Positions 57,007 through 64,000 of a stretch of 64,000 bases of DNA are shown one piece after another. The notes beneath the pieces are model-generated. The model saw nothing but the letters and a program-made list of their open reading frames with translations, was not told the origin of the DNA and did not search any database. A program made the translations under genes and the position numbers. The DNA comes from Acidimicrobiales bacterium. Its GTDB lineage: Bacteria > Actinomycetota > Acidimicrobiia > Acidimicrobiales > SHLQ01. Location of the stretch: assembly GCA_020628865.1 (NCBI GenBank), contig JAHDEJ010000016.1, positions 55,350-119,349 of the forward strand, read 5' to 3'. Within the stretch, counting starts at the first letter, position 1. Every line of letters begins with the position of its first letter.

Positions 57007-59334
57007 ATGAGCCTCCCCCGCCATTTCCCGCAGCTGGCCCTCGCCTGCCTGCTCGCTGCCGCACTGGTCGTGATCATCGGACTCGGTGCCCGAGAAGCGG
57101 CTGCCGCCGGCGGTGACGGCGGCTGGGTCGAGCATCCCGGACTCGTGCCCGATACGCCCGAGCGCGGCTACCCGATCATCCTCGACACCCAGAACATCAA
57201 CGGTCGCCTCACCCAGACCTACGCCATCGACCTCGTCGGCAACTACGTCATCTCCGGCGGCAACTTCCAGCAGATCCAACTGCAGAACGGCCAGATCATC
57301 AGCCAGCCGTACCTGTCCATCGTCGACTGGCGCACGAAGGAACAGGTCTGCACGAACCTCGACGTCGACGATGAGGTCCTCGCCATCGCGCCCGGCCCCG
57401 ACGCCAACACGGCACTCATCGGCGGCCGCTTCGACAAGGTCACCGGCGCCGACGGCGTCGAACGGACCCGCAACAAGATCGCACTCATCAACATGAAGGA
57501 CTGCGAGGTCGACAAGACCTGGGTCATGACCGGGCTCAACGGCAAGGTCACCGAACTGGCCGTGCGCGGCAACCGACTGTTCGTCGGTGGCGACTTCACC
57601 AACGCCGGCGGACTCGGGATCGAACGTCTCGCCGAGGCGAACTACACCACCGGCGCCGTGAACCCGAACTTCTCCTTCGTCTTCGGCGGGGAACTCAGCC
57701 GAGCCATCGTCGGCATGGAGGTCAACCCGGCCGGCACCCGCCTCGGCATCGTCCACCGTGCGACCTCCATCGCCGGTCAGTCCATGCGCGGCACCGCCAT
57801 CTTCAACATCGCCAATCCCAACGCACCCACGCTGACCAACCACCGGATGGCCACCAACCTCGCCGCGTACACCTATTACAACGACATCCAGGACGGCGCC
57901 TTCTCCCCCGACTTCCAACACGTCGGCATGGTGCAGGGCACCGCAACCGTGAGCGACTACGTCACGGTGCTGTCCACGACCGAGGCGGCAAACCAGTTCA
58001 AATGGGTCAAGTTCATGCGCGACTCGTCGTTCTCCATCGCCATGACCAACAACACCGCCTACGTCGGCGGACACTTCTGCAAGATCGACGCCGGCCCGGG
58101 AGCCACCCAGACCATGGCCCCCAACTCGGGTCCCGACACCTGCACCGGCGTCTTCTTCGCCGGAGGCGTCTGGCGCACCCAGGTCGCCGCGCTCTCCATG
58201 AACGACGGCACACCGCTCACCTGGAACCCCGGCCACGACGCCTTCCGCGGCGCCTCGGCCCTCACCGTCGTCAACCGCGGCCTCCTCATGGGCTTCGACG
58301 GCGACCGCGTCGACAACATCCGCACCGGCACCACCGCCTTCTTCGACTTCGGCGCTCCGCCGGATCCCCGCGAAGGCCAGACCTGCACCGCCACCGTCAA
58401 CCAGGACCAGTCGGTCACCCTCAACTGGAGCAACGTGGCCGGCATCGACGACTGGGTCGTGCGCCGCGACAACTCCTTCGTCGCCACCGAAGCCGGCTTC
58501 TCCTACACCGACTCGCCCCCGAAGGGCAGCTACAGCTACGAGATCCGCAGCCAACTCGATGGCATCCAGTGGGACACGCAGTGCACGCCGAACCCGGTCA
58601 CCGTCGACGACCCGCCGGGCGCCGATCAGAACTGCACCGCCTCCGTCGCGAACGGCACGGTCTCGCTCGACTGGACGGCCATCGCCGGTGAGGACTCGTA
58701 CCAGGTCCGCCGCGACGACAGTTGGAAGGCGACCGTCAACGGACTGTCGTGGGACGAGGCGCCGGGCGCCGGCACGTACGAGTACCAGATCAAGTCGAAG
58801 CTGAACGGCGTCACCACGCTCACCGATTGCACGCCGAGCCCCATCACCGTCGACGACCCGCCCCCGGCCAACCAGACCTGCACGGCCACCTGGAACGCCA
58901 ACGGCACCGTCACCGTCGAGTGGTCGGCGATCGCCGGCGAGAACAACTACATCGTTCGCAAGAACGGAACGTTCCTCGCAACCGTCGGCAACACGCTCTC
59001 CTTCGTGGACACGAACCCCGTCGACGGCGACTCCTGGCTCGTCCGATCCCGCCTCAACGGCGTCACGACCAACACCGACTGCGACGTTGACGGCAACCCG
59101 CCGCCCCCGCCCGCCGTCGACTGCGACGTCGCCATCAACGGCGGACAGGTCACGCTGACGTGGGACGCCTTCAACGGCGAGAACGACAACTACGTCGTCC
59201 GCATCAACGGCAACTTCGAAGCACTCGTCCCATCGAACGGTCCGCTCACCTGGACCGGCGACGCCGTCAACGGAGCGACCTACGTGATTCGCAGCCGCGA
59301 GGGCGGCGTCAACAACGACCTCACCTGCGGCTGA
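57007..59334 (+). CDS. secreted repeat protein, paralog 2 of upstream gene
   Basis: GDGGWVEHPGLVPDTPERGYPIILDTQN; same architecture with four Cys-bounded modules. Confidence 0.78.
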   Translation: MSLPRHFPQLALACLLAAALVVIIGLGAREAAAAGGDGGWVEHPGLVPDTPERGYPIILDTQNINGRLTQTYAIDLVGNYVISGGNFQQIQLQNGQIISQPYLSIVDWRTKEQVCTNLDVDDEVLAIAPGPDANTALIGGRFDKVTGADGVERTRNKIALINMKDCEVDKTWVMTGLNGKVTELAVRGNRLFVGGDFTNAGGLGIERLAEANYTTGAVNPNFSFVFGGELSRAIVGMEVNPAGTRLGIVHRATSIAGQSMRGTAIFNIANPNAPTLTNHRMATNLAAYTYYNDIQDGAFSPDFQHVGMVQGTATVSDYVTVLSTTEAANQFKWVKFMRDSSFSIAMTNNTAYVGGHFCKIDAGPGATQTMAPNSGPDTCTGVFFAGGVWRTQVAALSMNDGTPLTWNPGHDAFRGASALTVVNRGLLMGFDGDRVDNIRTGTTAFFDFGAPPDPREGQTCTATVNQDQSVTLNWSNVAGIDDWVVRRDNSFVATEAGFSYTDSPPKGSYSYEIRSQLDGIQWDTQCTPNPVTVDDPPGADQNCTASVANGTVSLDWTAIAGEDSYQVRRDDSWKATVNGLSWDEAPGAGTYEYQIKSKLNGVTTLTDCTPSPITVDDPPPANQTCTATWNANGTVTVEWSAIAGENNYIVRKNGTFLATVGNTLSFVDTNPVDGDSWLVRSRLNGVTTNTDCDVDGNPPPPPAVDCDVAINGGQVTLTWDAFNGENDNYVVRINGNFEALVPSNGPLTWTGDAVNGATYVIRSREGGVNNDLTCG

Positions 59335-59492
59335 CGGCCACAACGCACCCACCGGCCGTCCACCTCATGTAACGGCCGGGTGAACGCAAGCGCTCACGCG
59401 ATCCTTTTGGACACATCGCCCACAACGAGTGGCGCGCGTCACACAAACGCGCAAGACTCGCCTTCGTAACCAAACACCCACGGAGGCAGCCA

Positions 59493-59984
59493 ATGGACGT
59501 GTCCATGACCGTCAACGGGACCGCACAGTCCCACGACGTCGAACCCCGAACTCTTCTGGTTCATCACATTCGTGACGGACTCGGGCTCACCGGAACGAAC
59601 GTCGGCTGCGACAGCTCTTCCTGTGGCGCCTGCACCGTTCACCTCGACGGTCAATCCGTGAAGTCCTGCACCGTGCTCGCCGTGCAGGCAAACGGCAGCG
59701 ACATCACCACCATCGAAGGCCTGGCGGACACCGCCCGCTCCGCCGGAAACGCCACCGGAGATCAGGACTGGCACCCGATGCAGGAAGCCTTCCAGCAGTG
59801 TCACGCACTCCAGTGCGGCTACTGCACGCCCGGCATGGTCATGGCCTCCGTCGCCTTCCTCGAAGAGAACCCGAACCCGACCGAAGCGGAGATCCGCGAA
59901 GGGCTCGAAGGGAACCTGTGCCGCTGCACCGGCTACCACAACATCATCAAGGCCGTGCAGAGCGTGGCAGGAGGTGACGCATGA
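59493..59984 (+). CDS. (2Fe-2S)-binding subunit of molybdenum hydroxylase (CoxS-like)
   Basis: [46 protein letters not shown]. Confidence 0.95.
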   Translation: MDVSMTVNGTAQSHDVEPRTLLVHHIRDGLGLTGTNVGCDSSSCGACTVHLDGQSVKSCTVLAVQANGSDITTIEGLADTARSAGNATGDQDWHPMQEAFQQCHALQCGYCTPGMVMASVAFLEENPNPTEAEIREGLEGNLCRCTGYHNIIKAVQSVAGGDA

Positions 59985-62350
59985 CTTCCGTGATGGGAAC
60001 CCGGATGCTCCGGAAGGAGGATCCGAAGCTGCTCACCGGCGAGAACAAGTTCATCGACGACATCCACGCCCCCGGAGAACTCTGGATGGGCATGGTGCGC
60101 TCGCCGATGGCCCACGCCAAGATCACCTCGATCGACACCTCCGGTGCCGAAGGCATGCCCGGCGTCCACTCGGTCTACACCGGCGCACAGCTCCAGGACA
60201 TGGGCATCGGCGTGGGCGCACTCCCGTGCGCATGGCCGGTCACCGAGGACATGGTCAACCCGCCGCACCTTCCGGTCGCCGTCGGTGAAGCCAAGCACGT
60301 CGGCGAGATCGTCGCCGTCGTCCTCGCCTCGAGCCGCTACGAGGCTGCAGACGCCGCCGAACACGTGGTCGTCGACTACGACGAACTGCCCACCGTGAGC
60401 TCGCTGGCCGACGCCGTCAAGGACGAGGCCATGGCCCACAGCGACCTCGGCACCAACAAGGCCTTCCACTGGCCGCTCGACCCCAACCCCGAAGGCACCG
60501 CCGCCGCGTTCGCGAACGCCGCCCACACGGTCAAGGCCGAGTTCATCCAGCAGCGCCTCATCTGCGCCCCGATGGAGCCCCGCGGCTGCCTCGCGATTCC
60601 GTCGCCGGCCGGCGGCGAGATCACCTTCTACTCGGCCACGCAGGTGCCGCACATCCTCAAGGTGATGATTGCGGCCACCACCGGCATCGCCGAGTCGAAG
60701 ATCCGCGTCATCGCCCCCTCCGTGGGTGGCGGCTTCGGCGGCAAGCTCAACGTCGACCCGGACGCCATCCTCTCGGTGACGCTCGCCAACCACATCGGCC
60801 TGCCGGTGCGGTGGACCGAATCCCGTTCCGAAGCTGCCGGCTCGTCCCATCAGGGTCGCGGCCAGATCCAGCACATCGAGGCAGCCGCCGACGAGAACGG
60901 CAAGCTCACCGCCGTCAAGGTGCACCTCGATGCCGACATGGGCGCCTACATGATGCTCATCACGCCGGGTGTTCCGCTGCTCGGCAGCTTCCTCTACACG
61001 GGCGTGTACGACATCCCGAACCTGTCCTTCACCTGCGACGGCTGGTTCACCAACATGGTGTCCACCGACGCGTACCGCGGCGCCGGACGACCGGAAGCGT
61101 CGTACGCCATCGAGCGGGTCATGGACATCATGGCCGGCCAGGTCGGCATCACGCCCGAAGAGATCCGGGCCCGCAACTACATCGCGGGAGGCGAGGCATT
61201 CGAGAACCACGAAGCCGCGTCCACCCTGGTGTTCGACTCGGGTCACTACCGCCCCGCCCACGACCGGGCACTCGAGATGGCCAAGGTGGCCGACCTTCGG
61301 GCAGAACAGGCCCGCCGGCGTGACGCCGGCGAGACCAAGCAGCTCGGCATCGGCATGTGCACCTACGTCGAGATCTGTGGTCTCGCACCGTCCCGTGCAC
61401 TCGGCGGCCTCAACTATGGCGCCGGTGGCTGGGAGCACGCCACGGTCCGCATCCTGCCCACGGGCAAGGTCGAGGTCGTCTCCGGTTCCACTCCGCATGG
61501 CCAGGGCCACGAGACGGCATGGTCGATGATCATCGCCGACAAGATGGGCGTCGATCCGAACGACGTGGAGGTGTTGCACTCCGACACCGCCAAGTCGCCG
61601 CTCGGGCTCGACACCTACGGATCCCGGTCGCTGGCCGTCGGTGGTGTCGCCATCGCGATGGCCGCCGACAAGGTCATCGAGAAGGCCAAGCTCATCGCTG
61701 CGCACCAGTTCGAGGCCGCGCCCGAAGACGTCGAATTCGACGCCGGGTCGTTCTCCGTGGCCGGCACCCCGGCCAAGTCGGTGCACATCCAGGAGCTGGG
61801 CTTCGCCGCGTTTGCCGCCCACGACCTGCCTGACGGCATGGAGCCGAACCTGCAGGAGCAGGTGTCGTTCGATCCTCCGAACTTCGCCTTCCCGTTCGGC
61901 ACACACGTCGCTGTGGTGGAAATCGACACCGAGACGGGCGGCGTCGAGCTGCTCGACTACATCGGCGTCGACGACTGCGGTCACCAGGTCAACCCGCTGA
62001 TCGTCGAGGGTCAGGTCCACGGCGGCATCGTGCAGGGCGCCGCGCAGGCGCTCTACGAAGAGGCCGTGTACGACGAGTACGGCAACCCGCTGAACCCGTC
62101 GTTCATGGACTACCTCGTGCCCTCCGCGGCCGAGATGCCATCGATCAAGCTGGACTCGACGGTCACCCCGTCGACGACCAACCCGCTGGGGGTGAAGGGT
62201 GTGGGCGAGGCCGGAACCATCGGTTCTGCCGCCGCCGTCATCAACGCCATCTGCGATGGCCTCTCGCCCTACGGCGTGACCGACATCGAAATGCCGGCCA
62301 CACCGAAGCGAATCTGGGAAGCGATCAACTCGAACGGAGGTGCGGCATGA
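59981..62350 (+). CDS. xanthine dehydrogenase-family molybdopterin-binding large subunit (CoxL form II-like)
   Basis: 789 aa; [14 protein letters not shown]; active-site loop [32 protein letters not shown]. Confidence 0.95.
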   Translation: MTSVMGTRMLRKEDPKLLTGENKFIDDIHAPGELWMGMVRSPMAHAKITSIDTSGAEGMPGVHSVYTGAQLQDMGIGVGALPCAWPVTEDMVNPPHLPVAVGEAKHVGEIVAVVLASSRYEAADAAEHVVVDYDELPTVSSLADAVKDEAMAHSDLGTNKAFHWPLDPNPEGTAAAFANAAHTVKAEFIQQRLICAPMEPRGCLAIPSPAGGEITFYSATQVPHILKVMIAATTGIAESKIRVIAPSVGGGFGGKLNVDPDAILSVTLANHIGLPVRWTESRSEAAGSSHQGRGQIQHIEAAADENGKLTAVKVHLDADMGAYMMLITPGVPLLGSFLYTGVYDIPNLSFTCDGWFTNMVSTDAYRGAGRPEASYAIERVMDIMAGQVGITPEEIRARNYIAGGEAFENHEAASTLVFDSGHYRPAHDRALEMAKVADLRAEQARRRDAGETKQLGIGMCTYVEICGLAPSRALGGLNYGAGGWEHATVRILPTGKVEVVSGSTPHGQGHETAWSMIIADKMGVDPNDVEVLHSDTAKSPLGLDTYGSRSLAVGGVAIAMAADKVIEKAKLIAAHQFEAAPEDVEFDAGSFSVAGTPAKSVHIQELGFAAFAAHDLPDGMEPNLQEQVSFDPPNFAFPFGTHVAVVEIDTETGGVELLDYIGVDDCGHQVNPLIVEGQVHGGIVQGAAQALYEEAVYDEYGNPLNPSFMDYLVPSAAEMPSIKLDSTVTPSTTNPLGVKGVGEAGTIGSAAAVINAICDGLSPYGVTDIEMPATPKRIWEAINSNGGAA

Positions 62351-63162
62351 TCCCCGCAGCATTTGACTACACGGTCGCCGAGTCGGCCGAACATGCCATC
62401 CAGCTCCTCGGAGAGTATGGCGACGAGAGCAAGCTCCTCGCCGGAGGCCACTCGCTCATCCCCATGATGAAGTACCGGTTGGCCACGCCAACGCAGTTGA
62501 TCGACGTGGGTCGTCTCGACGACCTCGCCTACATCAACCGTTCGAACGGTCACATCGCCATCGGCGCCATGACGAAGCACGCCCAGTTGGAGACGAGCGA
62601 CGTGCTCGCCGCCGACTGTCCGATGCTGCAACACGTGGCATCGCTGGTCGGCGACCCGGCCGTCCGTCATCGGGGCACGCTGGGCGGCACGCTCGCCCAC
62701 TCCGATCCGGCCTCGGATCTCCCTGCTGCGGTGCTCGCCCTCGGCGGCACGATCGTGGCGCAGGGTCCGAACGGACAGCGGGAGATCGCTGCGTCGGAGT
62801 TCTTCACCGGCTACTTCGAGTCCGTCCTTGCGGACGACGAGATGATCGTCGAAGTGAAGATCCCGGCCGGCACCGCCGGATGGAACTACCAGAAGTTCAA
62901 CCGACGCGCCCAGGACTGGGCGATCGTCGGGGTCGCGGTCGCCGATGGGGGCAAGGGCATCAGCCTCGTCAACATGGGCTCCACGCCAGTTCGAGCCACC
63001 GCCGCCGAGGAAGCACTCGCCGGCGGTGCCTCGATTGCTGACGCCGCGGCACTTGCTGCCGATGGAACAGAACCGCCCGCCGACCTCAACGCCGATGCCG
63101 AGTACCGCAGCCACCTGGCTCGTGTACTCACCCAACGAGCGCTCGAGGCAGCGAACGGGTAA
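62347..63162 (+). CDS. FAD-binding subunit (CoxM-like)
   Basis: LLAGGHSLIPMMKYRLATPTQLIDVGRL; VRHRGTLGGTLAHSDPASDLPA. Confidence 0.94.
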   Translation: MIPAAFDYTVAESAEHAIQLLGEYGDESKLLAGGHSLIPMMKYRLATPTQLIDVGRLDDLAYINRSNGHIAIGAMTKHAQLETSDVLAADCPMLQHVASLVGDPAVRHRGTLGGTLAHSDPASDLPAAVLALGGTIVAQGPNGQREIAASEFFTGYFESVLADDEMIVEVKIPAGTAGWNYQKFNRRAQDWAIVGVAVADGGKGISLVNMGSTPVRATAAEEALAGGASIADAAALAADGTEPPADLNADAEYRSHLARVLTQRALEAANG

Positions 63163-63225
63163 TACTAACGATTGCCATTCTGGGGGGATGGCAATCGTGC
63201 CGACTGCTCTGCAGTCGGTTCAGCC

Positions 63226-63263
63226 GAGGGCTGGCGTGGTCCGGGGGGTCCACGCCAGCCCTC
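63226..63263 (+). terminator. intrinsic terminator after cox-like operon
   Basis: GAGGGCTGGCGTGG-loop-CCACGCCAGCCCTC followed by TGTCTTTTT. Confidence 0.92.
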
Positions 63264-63392
63264 TGTCTTTTTGCCGCACGGCGGGATCCGGGCCCCTTGG
63301 GGCCCTCGACCCGCGCTGCGGTTGGCCGGAGGCCGCGCCCGTTCCGACCGGCGGAGCCGGATCGGAACTACTGAGTTCTGACCCCCGTGAGA

Positions 63393-63430
63393 GGGCTCTG
63401 ACCCCTGGAGCGCTCTAGGGGTCAGAGCCC
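63393..63430. repeat. 38-bp near-perfect palindrome
   Basis: GGGCTCTGACCCCTGGAGCGCTCTAGGGGTCAGAGCCC, a single G:T pair departs from perfect symmetry; a second partial copy at window end (63977-64000). Confidence 0.95.
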
Positions 63431-63876
63431 GTTTTGCCGGGCCGGTGGAATTGGGTGGTGAGGATTCCTGGAGCGATTTCGGTGCGGCCGGTCTCGGTGA
63501 AGCCCTCGCTGAGGTAGAGGGCGACTGCCGGCGCGTTCGCCGAACCCGTTGACACGATCGTGGCGTGCTCGCGTGGTACCGCCTGCACCAGCCGGCGGCC
63601 ATGTCCCTGCCGAGCGAACTGCGGGTCGACGGCGAGCCGGTCGATGTCGAGCAGACCACCATCGATCTCCCAGGCGATCAGGGCGACGAGCCGTTCACCG
63701 ACGAACGAACCGAGCCAGTGCAGAGCCGTGCGGGACTGGACGTCGGCGGTCGTCTCGCCCAACTGCGGGATGCCCTCGAACCCGATCAGCTCGGCCTCCA
63801 CCGCGTAGGCCGCCTGCTGGATCTCCACGATTCGCTCCGCAACGGCAGCGTGGGTCGGATCCAGTTCGGACACCAT
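63415..63876 (-). CDS. GNAT family N-acetyltransferase
   Basis: RLAVDPQFARQGHGRRLVQAVPREHATIVSTGSANAPAVALYLSEGFTETGR. Confidence 0.9.
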   Translation of the reverse strand: MVSELDPTHAAVAERIVEIQQAAYAVEAELIGFEGIPQLGETTADVQSRTALHWLGSFVGERLVALIAWEIDGGLLDIDRLAVDPQFARQGHGRRLVQAVPREHATIVSTGSANAPAVALYLSEGFTETGRTEIAPGILTTQFHRPGKTGSDP

Positions 63877-63928
63877 GCCCGAACACTAACCGTCGACGAT
63901 TCCGGCCTGACCACACACGAAAGGGCGT

Positions 63929-63954
63929 GAGTTCGGCCCGCCAGGGCCGAACTC
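63929..63954. terminator. perfect stem-loop upstream of the GNAT gene
   Basis: GAGTTCGGCCC-gcca-GGGCCGAACTC, 11-bp stem. Confidence 0.6.
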
Positions 63955-64000
63955 GGTAAGTGAGCGAAGCGAACGACTCTGACCCCTGGAGCGCTCTAGG

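Noticed and set aside
56890-59352. 820-aa minus-strand ORF
   Set aside because: Antisense shadow of the secreted paralog 2; no recognisable domain, G/V/D/R-rich.
59933-62362. 809-aa minus-strand ORF
   Set aside because: Antisense shadow of the CoxL-like gene.
59493-63162. True aerobic CO dehydrogenase
   Set aside because: Large subunit has the form II-type AYRGAGR loop, not AYRCSFR.

Overview
The window is high-GC chromosomal DNA, probably from an Acidimicrobiia-like actinobacterium (Ilumatobacter-type; inferred from gene content, not tested). Most of it is core or metabolic sequence. It includes a conservon-type signalling operon (cvnA-D), an Amt transporter, a cobalamin segment (CobC/CobD/CbiZ/CobQ), several c-di-GMP proteins, a PQQ-dependent dehydrogenase, a str operon with rpsJ at its end (rpsL-rpsG-fusA-tuf-rpsJ), leuA, two tandem secreted paralogs and a CoxS/L/M-type molybdenum hydroxylase operon. 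Two observations stand out. (1) A thioredoxin-like lipoprotein gene on the minus strand (45163-45747) has an in-frame TGA exactly where the first Cys of the redox CxxC motif is expected (WFWGAH-U-GTC-REE), so it is a candidate selenoprotein. (2) At about 30.6-35.2 kb, the 3' half of an intact tRNA-Thr(CGT) gene is duplicated twice (31790, 33364). Both extra copies carry the same non-tRNA arm with a 14-bp palindrome (GGTTCCGCGGAACC) at the same 83-nt spacing. They delimit small cassettes without an integrase that carry orphan immunity-like genes (DUF1911/PoNi-like, SMI1/KNR4-like) and lipoproteins. This looks like a tRNA-anchored array of non-autonomous integrative cassettes. Other points of interest are a candidate leucine-rich leader upstream of leuA, several intergenic inverted or tandem repeats, and a Cys-bounded C-terminal module shared by three secreted proteins. 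No homology search, folding or alignment program was run.
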